In this document: one piece after another, positions 1 to 8,087 of the stretch | Layout of the letters: each line of letters begins with the position of its first letter | How positions within the stretch are numbered: the stretch's first letter is position 1 | NCBI GenBank assembly: GCA_030690315.1 | Contig: JAUYGY010000042.1 | Location: forward strand, 22,301-86,300 | Length of the DNA: 64,000 bases | From: Aequorivita sp. | GTDB lineage: Bacteria > Bacteroidota > Bacteroidia > Flavobacteriales > Flavobacteriaceae | Direction: 5' to 3' | The notes under the pieces: model-generated | Databases searched by the model: none | What the model was told of the DNA's origin: nothing | What the model saw: the letters and a program-made list of their open reading frames with translations, nothing else | Position numbers and translations under genes: made by a program

Positions 1-39
1 CAGAGGTTTTTAGAAGAGATCCAGAGGCGTGAAAAATAG
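1..39 (+). CDS. 3' end of an unidentified gene (partial)
   Basis: The first 12 codons of frame 1 are open and end at a TAG at 37-39, giving a charged tail (RFLEEIQRREK). The window cuts off the rest. The other two forward frames close sooner or give no sensible tail. It could be chance; nothing identifies a family. Confidence 0.25.
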   Translation, partial: QRFLEEIQRREK

Positions 40-144
40 AGTGGTGTAAATTCTTTATGGCTTTAATCCATATAACCTCCAAAGCTTTCCTTTCCAGAAA
101 CGCTAACCCAAAGCGCTATGAATGAGGAGAATAAAATTTTAAAA

Positions 145-168
145 ACATGCGTATATTGCATGTTGACA
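145..168 (+). promoter_or_regulatory. Palindromic operator candidate upstream of mazEF
   Basis: ACATGC (145-150), a 7-base AT-rich centre and GCATGT (158-163) form a perfect 6+6 inverted repeat. It runs directly into TTGACA (163-168), about 70 bases before the antitoxin start. MazE-type antitoxins and their toxin complexes usually autoregulate at such palindromes, so this is a plausible self-binding site. The binding role is inference. Confidence 0.4.
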
Positions 169-234
169 TTAATAAGGAACGAATTTTGATATTCCAATAA
201 AATGTATTTACTTTGTAATAACATTTAAGAAATT

Positions 235-480
235 ATGGAAACTTCAATAATCAAAATCGGAAATTCAAAAGGACTTCGTTTGAGTAAAACCATTTTGGAA
301 AAGTACAATATCAAGGACAAGGTTGAGCTTATTCTTGAAAAGGGACAGATTATTCTCAAACCAATAGCTTCACCACGGAAAAATTGGGAAAAGGAATTTA
401 AGAAAATGAGTGAAAATGGAGATGACAAGTTACTGATGAACGATGTGTTCGATGATGAAAACCTTGATGAATGGAATTAA
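235..480 (+). CDS. mazE: MazE/AbrB-type antitoxin
   Basis: An 81-residue antitoxin of the AbrB/MazE swapped-hairpin class. The N-terminal 45 residues show the family pattern: IIKIGNSKGLRLSK, then a KVELILEKGQIILKP strand. The C-terminal half is acidic (DDKLL, FDDENLDEWN), which is how MazE tails bind and cover MazF. It should dimerise on DNA through the N-terminus and neutralise the RNase encoded next. Its stop overlaps the toxin start by 10 bases, so the two are translationally coupled. A palindrome lies upstream at 145-163. Family assignment is secure; specificity is unknown. Confidence 0.85.
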   Translation: METSIIKIGNSKGLRLSKTILEKYNIKDKVELILEKGQIILKPIASPRKNWEKEFKKMSENGDDKLLMNDVFDDENLDEWN

Positions 481-794
481 AACAATACTCAATCGTTCTT
501 GTAAATCTTGACCCTACAATTGGTAGTGAAATAAAAAAGACAAGGCCCTGTGTTATCATTTCGCCAAATGAAATGAATAAATATTTGAACACAATTGTAC
601 TTGCACCCATGACAACGAACCTGAAAAAATATCCAACGAGGGTTTCCGTAAGACACAACGAAAAAAAGGGAATGATTGCTATCGACCAAATTAGGACAGT
701 TGACAAAACTCGAATTATTAAAGTTTTTGAAAACCTGACCAGTTTGGAGATTGACAAATGCAAAGAAGTAATAAAAGAGACGTTTGTCGACTAA
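471..794 (+). CDS. mazF: MazF/PemK-type endoribonuclease toxin
   Basis: A 107-residue MazF-family toxin, expected to be a sequence-specific mRNA endonuclease that arrests growth when the labile antitoxin is lost. Visible family hallmarks are the N-terminal IVLVNLDPTIGSEIKKTRPCVI segment (the GSEIKKTRP loop carries the catalytic Arg region), a TIVLAPMTT strand, and the C-terminal IAIDQIRTVDKTRI strand followed by a helix. Length is normal for the family and no key region is missing. It overlaps the antitoxin gene by 10 bases. Downstream is a structured spacer resembling those of the 45-49 kb region. Confidence 0.88.
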   Translation: MELKQYSIVLVNLDPTIGSEIKKTRPCVIISPNEMNKYLNTIVLAPMTTNLKKYPTRVSVRHNEKKGMIAIDQIRTVDKTRIIKVFENLTSLEIDKCKEVIKETFVD

Positions 795-993
795 AAAATA
801 TTAATACCAACATCTTATATAATTAATTGCTAGTGCAAACCTACTTACGAAAATCCTCGCGGATTTTCTATTCGGTTTGTATTAGTTAAATTAGGCGCTT
901 AAACCACGCTACTAATCTTATACAAACACGATAGCAGTACTACCAAAAATCGGCAAATAAGTACTTTAACTTAAAGATGCGAACTACAGCTTT
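795..993. repeat. Structured spacer with nested hairpin
   Basis: A nested stem-loop lies at 836-879: outer arms CAAACC/GGTTTG and inner perfect arms GAAAATCC (849-856) and GGATTTTC (861-868) with a TCGC loop. Near the left edge is TACCAAC and near the right edge GATAGCAGTA, resembling the spacer ends seen between the small genes at 45-49 kb. It may be a recombination or cassette boundary. No promoter is obvious. Confidence 0.4.
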
Positions 994-1383
994 ATGATTA
1001 TTGAAATAGCAAAATGGACATTAATTGCCTTCGGGATATTCTTTATTTGTGTTGGAGGAATTATGTTATTTAGACCTAAAACGGCAAGAGAAACCTTGCG
1101 GAAAGCTGGAAGTACAAATCTCATAAATTATGCTGAAATAACAATAAGAATGATACCAGCCGCCGCATTTATTATTTACTCAGATTATTCAAAATATCCT
1201 GAGGTATTCAAATTGGTTGGTTGGTTTATGCTCCTTACTTCTTTTGTGCTTTATTTTGTTCCTAAAAAATTACATCATAATTTTTCAAATAAAGGCGCTG
1301 ATATTTTAAAACCAATTTACTTCCAATTAATTTCACCTTTCTCAATCTTATTCGGAATATTGATTCTAAATTCTGTTATCTAA
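994..1383 (+). CDS. Small integral membrane protein, unknown function
   Basis: A 129-residue protein that I do not recognise as a named family. Four hydrophobic segments are visible (about residues 8-26, 52-63, 73-92 and 108-128), separated by short basic loops (RPKTARETLRK, PKKLHHNF). It is therefore probably an inner-membrane protein with four helices. It stands alone, 200 bases after the MazF gene and before a terminator-like hairpin. No catalytic motif is seen. It may be the cargo of a small gene cassette, because the spacers on both sides are structured. Confidence 0.6.
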   Translation: MIIEIAKWTLIAFGIFFICVGGIMLFRPKTARETLRKAGSTNLINYAEITIRMIPAAAFIIYSDYSKYPEVFKLVGWFMLLTSFVLYFVPKKLHHNFSNKGADILKPIYFQLISPFSILFGILILNSVI

Positions 1384-1499
1384 ACACTAATTCAAAAACA
1401 AGTACTACTGCCCACACCCGTTTTACGCTATTGCAAAGAGTGGTAGCAATCCATGATGGCGAAGAGACTACTTCATTGCTATGATGGAGTTAGAAAAAG

Positions 1500-1524
1500 A
1501 CGGTTCTTTTGGAACCGTTTTTTT
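1500..1524 (+). terminator. Rho-independent terminator
   Basis: Perfect 7-bp stem ACGGTTC (1500-1506)/GAACCGT (1512-1518), 5-base loop, followed by a run of T to 1524. It is the likely transcription end for the small membrane-protein gene ending at 1383. Confidence 0.75.
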
Positions 1525-1578
1525 AGCACGCAATTTTCATAAAAATCATTGTCAAAATGTCAACATAAATAGCATTTA

Positions 1579-1788
1579 CGCTATTAATAATGATTTTTAC
1601 ATCAATTGAAATGATTGATTAACTATTTAAATTGATATTTTAACTAATTGTATTTACAGTTTGACTATTATTATTGATTATTAAACTACTTAAAATGACA
1701 TTTTAACTATTAATAATGACGTTCTGACTATTAAAAATGATTAAAAGACTGGTAAAACAGACTCTTTGACTACTAAAACTGATGATTA
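1579..1788. repeat. Degenerate 21-bp tandem array (about 10 units)
   Basis: Units start at 1579, 1600, 1621, 1642, 1663, 1684, 1705, 1726, 1747 and 1768, each exactly 21 bp. The consensus is close to GACTATTAAAAATGATNTTTT, with GACTATTAATAATGA-type cores. Spacing holds without indels although units share only about 60-80 percent of bases. The region is very AT-rich and not a believable gene: the frame has a 7-residue periodicity (T-I-x-N-D-x-L) but is broken by stops. The length and period resemble iterons or a multi-site protein-binding array; a decayed coding repeat is the alternative. Confidence 0.65.
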
Positions 1789-1847
1789 TGGCCAAAAGCA
1801 AGTTTAAATACAAAAGAGTAGCCCGAATGTGGGGGTATTTCCCCTGA
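1788..1847 (+). CDS. Very short basic peptide ORF at the end of the 21-bp array
   Basis: ATG at 1788 opens a 19-codon frame rich in Lys and Arg (MAKSKFKYKRVARMWGYFP) ending in TGA at 1845-1847. It begins exactly where the 21-bp array stops. It could be a truncated gene start, a leader peptide or chance. No family is recognised. Confidence 0.2.
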   Translation: MAKSKFKYKRVARMWGYFP

Positions 1848-1866
1848 AAATTTTATCCTTACAGTT

Positions 1867-1900
1867 TTTGAAACCGTGAACAAGCAAATTTGTATATTTG
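1867..1900 (+). promoter_or_regulatory. Bacteroidota-type promoter
   Basis: A -33 TTTG at 1867-1870 and a -7 TATATTTG at 1893-1900, 22 bases apart, 18 bases before the ATG at 1918. It should drive the two small antitoxin-like genes. Confidence 0.6.
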
Positions 1901-1917
1901 AATAAAACTATTTCATT

Positions 1918-2157
1918 ATGGATTTCCAGACCCGAAAATTAAATTTAATCGCTTACTTGGCACAAGTTCAAGACGAAAGCATTTTAAACAAAATTGAAAG
2001 TTTTCTACTTAAAGGAAAAACAAAGGATGATAAAGCCGCATTTACACCTTTTACACTGGATGAGTTTATTGATAGAATCGAAAAATCTGAACAAGATTTT
2101 AAAGAAGAAAAGTTTAAAAGTCAGGATGAATTAAAAAAAATTTCAGAGAAATGGTAA
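1918..2157 (+). CDS. Small antitoxin-like protein (first of an orphan pair)
   Basis: A 79-residue protein with the layout of Bacteroidota antitoxins that usually precede RelE/ParE toxins. The N-terminus is helical (RKLNLIAYLAQVQDESILNKIESFL), then a Pro/Thr linker (AAFTPFTLDEF) and a charged helical tail. The N-terminal pattern resembles the antitoxin at 35493-35711, which does have a RelE partner. Here no toxin follows; the next gene, 30 bases on, is another antitoxin-like protein. It may be an orphan regulator, the remnant of a TA locus, or an antidote acting on a toxin elsewhere. Confidence 0.55.
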   Translation: MDFQTRKLNLIAYLAQVQDESILNKIESFLLKGKTKDDKAAFTPFTLDEFIDRIEKSEQDFKEEKFKSQDELKKISEKW

Positions 2158-2187
2158 AGTGATATTTAAAACCAAATCTTATAAAAA

Positions 2188-2424
2188 ATGGCAACAGTAG
2201 ATAATTTAAGAAATGGATTGATAGAAACAATCCTATCCATAAAAAACAAAGCCTTTTTGGAAGCGCTAGATACTCTTATTTCTACCTCGGAATCTGAAAC
2301 CGTTGCATTGTCAAAAGAGCAAAAAACCATGTTGGAGATGAGCGAACAGGACATTAAAGACGGAAAATTAATTTCACAAGAGGCAATGGATAAAAGAAAT
2401 TTAGAATGGCTAAACGCAATGTAG
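2188..2424 (+). CDS. Small antitoxin-like protein (second of an orphan pair)
   Basis: A 78-residue protein: NLRNGLIETILSIKNKAFLEALDTLI helix, a SKEQKTMLEMSEQDIKDGKLIS segment and a C-terminal NLEWL. The order L-I-x-x-I-L-x-I, S-x-E-Q, I-x-x-G matches the RelE-linked antitoxin at 35493-35711, so the two look like distant paralogues. It follows the previous gene by 30 bases, probably in one transcript. No RelE or ParE reading frame is present before uvrB, only a heptamer array. Function as an antitoxin is inferred from family pattern and size. Confidence 0.55.
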   Translation: MATVDNLRNGLIETILSIKNKAFLEALDTLISTSESETVALSKEQKTMLEMSEQDIKDGKLISQEAMDKRNLEWLNAM

Positions 2425-2450
2425 TATAGAAAACATTTCTATCAAAAACC

Positions 2451-2527
2451 TTCTCACGTCTCACATCTCACTTCTCACTTCTCACTTCTCACTTCGCACA
2501 TCTCACTACTCACATCTCACTACTCAC
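2451..2527. repeat. Heptamer tandem array (word NTCTCAC, 11 units)
   Basis: Eleven consecutive 7-bp units: TTCTCAC, GTCTCAC, ATCTCAC, TTCTCAC three times, TTCGCAC, ATCTCAC, TACTCAC, ATCTCAC, TACTCAC. Neighbouring units differ by zero to two bases. The array ends 11 bases before the uvrB -7 element and is the reverse complement of the word seen at 40105-40195. Confidence 0.9.
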
Positions 2528-2537
2528 TTCTATTTAG

Positions 2538-2545
2538 TACTTTTG
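2538..2545 (+). promoter_or_regulatory. uvrB promoter -7 element
   Basis: TACTTTTG fits the Bacteroidota -7 consensus TAnnTTTG and lies 21 bases before the uvrB ATG. No TTTG lies 19-22 bases upstream; that position is occupied by the heptamer array. Confidence 0.55.
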
Positions 2546-2566
2546 TAAAGCAATGAAAAAGAACCC

Positions 2567-4564
2567 ATGAATTTTAAATTAGTTACAGAATACACCCCCT
2601 CCGGCGACCAGCCCGAAGCCATAAAAGCGTTGGTTAACGGCTTAGATACTGATGAAAAATACCAAACCCTTTTGGGCGTAACCGGCTCCGGGAAAACCTT
2701 TACCGTTGCCAATGTGGTGCAGCAGGTGCAAAAGCCAACGCTCGTTTTGGCGCACAACAAAACCCTCGCCGCCCAGCTTTACACAGAGTTCAAAAACCTC
2801 TTCCCCGAAAATGCGGTGGAGTATTTTGTTTCCTATTACGATTATTACCAGCCCGAAGCGTTTATCCCCAGCAGCGGCACCTATATAGAAAAGGATCTTT
2901 CCATAAATGAGGAGATTGAAAAAATGCGGCTTAGCACCACATCTTCCTTGCTTTCGGGCAGGAGGGATGTGCTTGTGGTTTCTTCGGTTTCCTGTTTATA
3001 CGGGATCGGGAACCCAGCGGAATTTCAGAAAAACGTTATCAATTTGGAGAAAGGGCAGGTTATTTCCCGCACCAAATTGCTGCACCGTTTGGTGCAAAGT
3101 CTCTATTCGCGTACCGAGGCGGAATTCAATCACGGCCGTTTCCGAATAAAAGGAGATACGGTGGATGTGTATCCCGGGTATGCCGATGATGCCTTCCGAA
3201 TTCATTTCTTCGGCGATGAAATTGAAGAAATCGAGATTTTTGATCCGCTAAACAATACCATAAAAGCAAAATACGACCGACTTAATATTTATCCCGCGAA
3301 CATGTTCGTGACCTCGCCCGATGTACTTCAGGGCGCTATACGAAGTATTCAGGATGATTTGGTTTTACAAATAGAATATTTCAAGGAAATAGGAAAGCAT
3401 TTGGAAGCAAAACGCTTGGAAGAACGCACCAATTTTGACCTTGAAATGATACGCGAGCTAGGATACTGTAGCGGGATTGAAAACTATTCCCGCTACTTGG
3501 ACCAACGGCTACCGGGCACGCGACCTTTCTGCTTGTTGGATTACTTTCCGAAGGATTATTTAATGATTGTTGATGAAAGCCACGTGTCCATTCCGCAAGT
3601 GGGTGCCATGTACGGTGGCGACCGCTCCCGAAAGGAAAATTTGGTGGATTATGGGTTTAGATTGCCAGCCGCGATGGACAACCGTCCGTTAAAGTTTGAG
3701 GAATTTGAAGCCCTGCAAAACCAAGTAATCTACGTAAGCGCAACGCCAGCAGATTATGAATTGGAAAAGAGCGGCGGGGTGTATGTGGAACAGATTATCC
3801 GTCCCACAGGTTTACTGGATCCGCCCATTGAAGTGCGCCCAAGCCTAAACCAAATAGACGATTTGCTGGAGGAAATCCATTTGCGTGTTGAAAAGGATGA
3901 ACGTGTGTTGGTTACCACCTTGACTAAAAGAATGGCGGAGGAATTGACGAAATATATGTCGCGGGTAAACATCCGTTGCCGTTATATTCACAGTGATGTG
4001 GATACCTTGGAGCGGGTGGAGATTATGCAGGATTTGCGATTGGGTATTTTTGATGTTTTGGTGGGGGTGAATTTACTACGGGAGGGACTGGATTTACCGG
4101 AAGTTTCATTAGTGGCAATCCTCGATGCCGACAAAGAAGGATTTTTAAGAAGCGAGCGGTCGCTAACCCAAACCGTGGGCCGCGCCGCCCGAAACCTAAA
4201 TGGGAAGGCAATTATGTATGCTGATAAAATAACCAACAGTATGCAGAAAACGATAGACACTACAAATTACAAAAGGGAAAAGCAGATTACCTACAACCAA
4301 GAACACGGTATTACACCAACACAAATTAAGAAGTCTTTTGAAAACTCGTTGACAAAATCAAAGCAAGCAGCCTATTCATTTGAAAATGCCGAATCGTTAG
4401 CAGCGGAAGCAGAAACCGAATATTTGACCAAAACACAGGTAGAAAAGAAAATACGCGACACCCGCAAAGCAATGGAAACCGCCGCAAAAGATTTGGATTT
4501 TATGATGGCGGCAAAGCTTCGAGATAAGATAAAGACGTTTCAAAAGCAGCTTGAAAAAGTTTAG
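2567..4564 (+). CDS. uvrB: UvrABC system protein B
   Basis: Excision-repair helicase that verifies DNA damage handed over by UvrA and loads UvrC. The 665 residues are normal length. Walker A (GVTGSGKTF) is at residues 37-45, the beta-hairpin segment [10 protein letters not shown] is near residue 92, the DEAD-like DESH follows, helicase motifs V-VI are present ([29 protein letters not shown]), and the C-terminal UVR motif that binds UvrC spans about 625-660. The ATG at 2567 gives the family-typical N-terminus; its promoter abuts a heptamer array. No neighbour belongs to the repair pathway. Confidence 0.98.
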   Translation: MNFKLVTEYTPSGDQPEAIKALVNGLDTDEKYQTLLGVTGSGKTFTVANVVQQVQKPTLVLAHNKTLAAQLYTEFKNLFPENAVEYFVSYYDYYQPEAFIPSSGTYIEKDLSINEEIEKMRLSTTSSLLSGRRDVLVVSSVSCLYGIGNPAEFQKNVINLEKGQVISRTKLLHRLVQSLYSRTEAEFNHGRFRIKGDTVDVYPGYADDAFRIHFFGDEIEEIEIFDPLNNTIKAKYDRLNIYPANMFVTSPDVLQGAIRSIQDDLVLQIEYFKEIGKHLEAKRLEERTNFDLEMIRELGYCSGIENYSRYLDQRLPGTRPFCLLDYFPKDYLMIVDESHVSIPQVGAMYGGDRSRKENLVDYGFRLPAAMDNRPLKFEEFEALQNQVIYVSATPADYELEKSGGVYVEQIIRPTGLLDPPIEVRPSLNQIDDLLEEIHLRVEKDERVLVTTLTKRMAEELTKYMSRVNIRCRYIHSDVDTLERVEIMQDLRLGIFDVLVGVNLLREGLDLPEVSLVAILDADKEGFLRSERSLTQTVGRAARNLNGKAIMYADKITNSMQKTIDTTNYKREKQITYNQEHGITPTQIKKSFENSLTKSKQAAYSFENAESLAAEAETEYLTKTQVEKKIRDTRKAMETAAKDLDFMMAAKLRDKIKTFQKQLEKV

Positions 4565-4570
4565 ATTATA

Positions 4571-4611
4571 GCGAAAAGCGAAGAGCGAAGAGCGACGAGC
4601 AAAAAGTGAAG
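4571..4611. repeat. Heptamer array after uvrB (words GCGAAAA/GCGAAGA)
   Basis: Units GCGAAAA, GCGAAGA, GCGAAGA, GCGACGA, GCAAAAA start 7 bases after the uvrB stop, on the sense strand. The same words in the same orientation follow the stops at 57070, 58240 and 62466 (minus-strand genes). Confidence 0.8.
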
Positions 4612-4640
4612 AACCAAGATTCAAGAATAAATATTTTTAT

Positions 4641-4724
4641 ATTACTCATTACTCATTACTCATTACTCATAACCCATAACCCATAACCCATAACCCATAA
4701 CTCATAGCTCCTCACTCATAACTT
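4641..4724. repeat. Heptamer array (ATTACTC x4 then ATAACCC x4)
   Basis: Twelve perfectly phased 7-bp units: ATTACTC four times, ATAACCC four times, then ATAACTC, ATAGCTC, CTCACTC, ATAACTT. The word changes abruptly in the middle without losing phase. It ends 4 bases before the next ATG. Confidence 0.9.
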
Positions 4725-4728
4725 TACA

Positions 4729-5379
4729 ATGCCTTTAACGTACCTTACTGTCCCTATTTTGTATTTTGCCTGTTCTATGATTACAGCGCAAACGATCAAT
4801 TTAGACAATAAGATTATTCCGGAAAGTATTAAAAAGGAAGTAATTGAGGCGATTACTTTTTACCCAGAATTGTACGATACTTCCATTGAATTCAAATTCA
4901 AGGATAATATTAAAAAATCTACCATGCAGGCCCAGCCCCGTTTTGCAAGTTTTTTTAGGACGAAGGAAAATAGGGAATACATTATTTTGATAAGCCGAAA
5001 AATCCAAATTGAGGGAGAGGAATTCACGATGGAGGATATCCCTTCTGATGTAAAAGTAGGATGGATTGGCCACGAACTTGGGCATGTAATGGATTACCGC
5101 GAGCGGACAAACATTGGGATGCTTATTTTCGGATTGAAATATTTATTTTCCCCATTGCATATAAAGGAAGTGGAGCGTGCGGCAGATACTTATGCCATCC
5201 AGCATGGAATGGGCGATTATATTTTGACGACGAAAAACTTTATCCTGGATAACGCGCATCTTTCAGAGAAATATAAAGACCGAATCCGCAATCTGTATAT
5301 TTCCCCTGAAGAGGTTATGGAGCTAATCAATAAAGGAAAATTGGAAGAAGAAGTTGAAAGTATTGAAAAACAGGATTAA
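4729..5379 (+). CDS. Putative secreted zinc metalloprotease (HExxH)
   Basis: A 216-residue protein with an N-terminal hydrophobic segment ending in TAQ, typical of a signal peptide. The central WIGHELGHVMDYRE segment is an HExxH zinc-protease motif, and a downstream E in KEVERAADTYAIQHG is well placed as a third ligand. A charged C-terminal tail follows. The function as a peptidase is inferred from the motif; I cannot name the family or substrate. It begins right after a heptamer array and has no obvious partner genes. Confidence 0.7.
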   Translation: MPLTYLTVPILYFACSMITAQTINLDNKIIPESIKKEVIEAITFYPELYDTSIEFKFKDNIKKSTMQAQPRFASFFRTKENREYIILISRKIQIEGEEFTMEDIPSDVKVGWIGHELGHVMDYRERTNIGMLIFGLKYLFSPLHIKEVERAADTYAIQHGMGDYILTTKNFILDNAHLSEKYKDRIRNLYISPEEVMELINKGKLEEEVESIEKQD

Positions 5380-5416
5380 TTTAGGGACTTATTCAAAAGA
5401 CAATATTGCGAAAAAT

Positions 5417-5474
5417 GTCAGTCTGAGCTTGTCGAAGACTCCTTCGCTTGCACTTCGACAAGCTCAGTGTGACA
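5417..5474. repeat. REP-like palindrome
   Basis: TGAGCTTGTCGAAG (5424-5437) and CTTCGACAAGCTCA (5453-5466) form a perfect 14-bp inverted repeat around a 15-base centre, with flanking TGTCA/TGACA extending the symmetry. It sits between two convergent genes. Palindromes of this wording are, to my knowledge, common dispersed elements in Bacteroidota; a terminator role for both genes is possible. Confidence 0.75.
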
Positions 5475-5518
5475 AATGATATTATTTATCATATAGAAAA
5501 ACACCAAATACATTCTTA

Positions 5519-7045
5519 CTATTTTATTTGTGTTTCGACAAAGGCTTCCCATTCGGCAAATTTTTTCTCATTCATAACCTTTTCCATTTTTACCTGTCCG
5601 CCTTTCTTCTTGTTTTTTGCATTCCATTCATTAAAAATTTCTGGATTTATTGTGGTTACTTTCACACCTTTCAAAGCTTTGGAGCGGGCTACTTCATAGT
5701 TTTTATTTGCTTCCTTTAAAGATTCATCCAATGCATTCGCAATTTCTTCAGAATTGATTTTGGTTTCTGTCCCCAAATACCAATGGTGATAAAATTCTCC
5801 ATCAATTTTTATCGCGGCCAACGTAAACTCAGGAATTTTGATATCAAACTTTTCCTCCATTTCCCGCAGTGCAACTTCCATTTTGTTCACGGAAAGCTGC
5901 GACCCCACCACATTTAGAAAGAATTTGGTGCGACCGGTGATTTTTATTTCTGCTTTTTCAATATCAGTAAAGGCAATAGTATCGCCAATTAAATACCGCC
6001 ATGCTCCGGAAACAGTGCTGATTATTAAAACATAATCTACGTCAGCTTCAACTTCTGCCAGGGTTAGGGCAGGAGCGTCCTGAGAGAGCGATCCGTCTTC
6101 ATTGATGTATTCGGGATTAAAGGGAACAAATTCAAAATAAATGCCATTATCAGTCACCAATTTCATTGAAGTGGTTTCCGGTCTATTCTGAAAAGCCAAA
6201 AATCCTTCCGAGGCCAAATAGGTATCTATAACAATAATGGGATGGGCAAGGAGTTGGTTGAAGCTTTTTTCATAGGGCTGAAATGCTACACCCCCAGATG
6301 TATAAACCTTTAGATTGGGCCAGATTTCATGAATGTTTTTTGCTCCGTGGTATTCAATTACTTCTTTTAGCATCAATTCTATCCACGATGGAATTCCGCT
6401 AAGCGCTCCAATATCCCAATCTCGGGCACGTTTTGCGATTGTTTCAACTTTTTCGTCCCAATCTTCCATCTGTGCTATTTCTTCCCCAGGCTTGTAATAT
6501 CCGCGAAACCAAAAAGGAATATTGCTGGCGCTAATGCCGCTTATTTCGCCTTCCATGAACTGGTCCTGTTCTTCCAGATTGGTGGAACTTCCCAACATCA
6601 TTATTTCCTTGTCATAAAAATCGGAAGGGATATCAAAGTTTGCTAGAGCGCCAACCTGCTTTATTCCCGTAGCGCGGATTGCCTCAACCATGGCATCGGT
6701 AACGGGAATTCTTTTTGAGTTTTTCCCCGTGGTGCCACTGCTTCGCGCAAAATAACTTGGCTTTCCAGGCCAGCAAATATCTTCCAGACCTTCCTGCGTT
6801 TTGCTCCACCATTCCGTTTCCATTTGGTGGTAATCAAAATAGGGAATGTTTTCGGAAAAGGATTTTTGCGTGTCATCGGCTTCCAAAATTTTTGAGAAGC
6901 CATAATATTTCCCAAAAGCAGTGTTTTTTGCCTTTTCCAACAAACTTTTTAAAACTTCTTTTTGTGATTCAATCGGAGGTTTTTCAGAAACCAAAGCATC
7001 GCGAATATCAATTGCAGTTTTGATGATAGAACCTAATATTGCCAT
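5519..7045 (-). CDS. GH3 family acyl-adenylating protein
   Basis: A 508-residue member of the GH3 (auxin-responsive promoter) superfamily, related to firefly-luciferase-like acyl-adenylate enzymes that conjugate carboxylic acids with amines. Visible motifs are FARSSGTTGKNSKRIPVT (phosphate-binding SSGTT loop, about residues 95-112), VYTSGGVAF, EGFLAFQ and the GRTKFFLNVVGSQLS segment near the hinge to the C-terminal cap. Bacterial members are common in Bacteroidota, but their substrates are mostly unknown. It is monocistronic, convergent with the protease gene and divergent from the pseudouridine synthase. Confidence 0.85.
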   Translation of the reverse strand: MAILGSIIKTAIDIRDALVSEKPPIESQKEVLKSLLEKAKNTAFGKYYGFSKILEADDTQKSFSENIPYFDYHQMETEWWSKTQEGLEDICWPGKPSYFARSSGTTGKNSKRIPVTDAMVEAIRATGIKQVGALANFDIPSDFYDKEIMMLGSSTNLEEQDQFMEGEISGISASNIPFWFRGYYKPGEEIAQMEDWDEKVETIAKRARDWDIGALSGIPSWIELMLKEVIEYHGAKNIHEIWPNLKVYTSGGVAFQPYEKSFNQLLAHPIIVIDTYLASEGFLAFQNRPETTSMKLVTDNGIYFEFVPFNPEYINEDGSLSQDAPALTLAEVEADVDYVLIISTVSGAWRYLIGDTIAFTDIEKAEIKITGRTKFFLNVVGSQLSVNKMEVALREMEEKFDIKIPEFTLAAIKIDGEFYHHWYLGTETKINSEEIANALDESLKEANKNYEVARSKALKGVKVTTINPEIFNEWNAKNKKKGGQVKMEKVMNEKKFAEWEAFVETQIK

Positions 7046-7117
7046 TTGTATTTTACTTTTGTTGAAACTACAATTTTTGAATTATACGGAAAGAACGTTT
7101 AAATCAATTTTAACCTT

Positions 7118-7147
7118 TTTGATTTCGTAAACGTAACAGTATCTTTA
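7118..7147 (+). promoter_or_regulatory. Promoter of the pseudouridine synthase gene
   Basis: A -33 TTTG at 7118-7121, 18-base spacer, and a -7-like TATCTTTA at 7140-7147, 12 bases before the ATG at 7160. Good match to the Bacteroidota consensus. Confidence 0.55.
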
Positions 7148-7159
7148 CCAAAAAAATAT

Positions 7160-8014
7160 ATGAACCATCCAGATTCTGTCCGTCTCAATAAAGCCATCAG
7201 CGATAGTGGATATTGTTCGCGTCGCGAAGCAGATACTTTAATTGAAAAGGGACGCGTTACCGTGAACGGCGAAAAAAGTGGGTTGGGAGATAGGGTAATG
7301 CCGGGCGATGAGGTGCGCATTGACGGAAAACTAATTACTGAGAACACTACTGAAGTTTATATAATGCTCAATAAACCAGTGGGAATTACTTGCACAACAG
7401 ATACCCGTTTTAATGATAATGTAGTTGATTTCATAAAACATCCCGAACGCATTTTCCCCATTGGGAGATTAGACAAGCCAAGTGAAGGCTTACTTTTGCT
7501 AACCAACCAAGGCGATATTGTAAACAAAATTCTTCGTGCGGGCAACAAGCACGAAAAGGAATATATCGTGAAAGTGGATAGGCATGTCACCGATGATTTT
7601 TTAAAAAGAATGGGTTCCGGAATTCCAATTTTGGATACCGTAACCAAACGTTGCACAGTTGAACGCATCAGCAGGTTTGAATTTCGGATAATCTTGGTGC
7701 AGGGGTTGAATAGGCAGATTCGCAGAATGTGTGAATATTTAGGCTATGAAGTTGTGGCCTTGCAACGAGTTAGGATTATGAATTTGGAATTGGGCAATTT
7801 GCCCGTTGGCGAATGGCGTGATCTTTCCGCAGAGGAGTTGAAGGGGCTCAAGGAATCTGTGAAAGATAGTGATGGCCTGCCAATGATCTACCAAAAAGAT
7901 GGCCGACAAAAACCTGCGGAAACTGTAAAACCTGAAGTAAAAAGACGTGAGGAACGAAAGATACAACGGGAGCAAAAGAGTACTGGGGGAAGAAGAAGGA
8001 GAGGTCCTAATTAG
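7160..8014 (+). CDS. rluF: 23S rRNA pseudouridine synthase, RluF/RluB-type
   Basis: Isomerises uridine in the 23S rRNA peptidyl-transferase region. An N-terminal S4 domain ([30 protein letters not shown]) is followed by the RsuA/RluBCDEF catalytic domain: LNKPVG, then [18 protein letters not shown] carrying the catalytic Asp, EKEYIVKVD, and [15 protein letters not shown]. At 284 residues it resembles RluF; the tail ([24 protein letters not shown]) is strongly basic and probably binds RNA. RluF versus RluB cannot be settled by eye. The gene has its own promoter and faces hsp20 convergently. Confidence 0.85.
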   Translation: MNHPDSVRLNKAISDSGYCSRREADTLIEKGRVTVNGEKSGLGDRVMPGDEVRIDGKLITENTTEVYIMLNKPVGITCTTDTRFNDNVVDFIKHPERIFPIGRLDKPSEGLLLLTNQGDIVNKILRAGNKHEKEYIVKVDRHVTDDFLKRMGSGIPILDTVTKRCTVERISRFEFRIILVQGLNRQIRRMCEYLGYEVVALQRVRIMNLELGNLPVGEWRDLSAEELKGLKESVKDSDGLPMIYQKDGRQKPAETVKPEVKRREERKIQREQKSTGGRRRRGPN

Positions 8015-8026
8015 TGCCATGAAAAA

Positions 8027-8060
8027 ACCGCGCACCGATTGAGTAGCACGCGGTCATTTT
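8027..8060. terminator. Weak terminator-like hairpin between convergent genes
   Basis: ACCGCG (8027-8032) and CGCGGT (8049-8054) pair over a 16-base loop, followed by a short T run on the plus strand. It lies just after the pseudouridine synthase stop. Confidence 0.35.
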
Positions 8061-8087
8061 CAACTAACTAACCAAATTAAATTTCAA

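Noticed and set aside
1384..1499. A possible coding remnant around GTGGTAGCAATCC before the terminator
   Set aside because: No frame is long enough and no family is recognisable; it reads better as hairpin-forming spacer.
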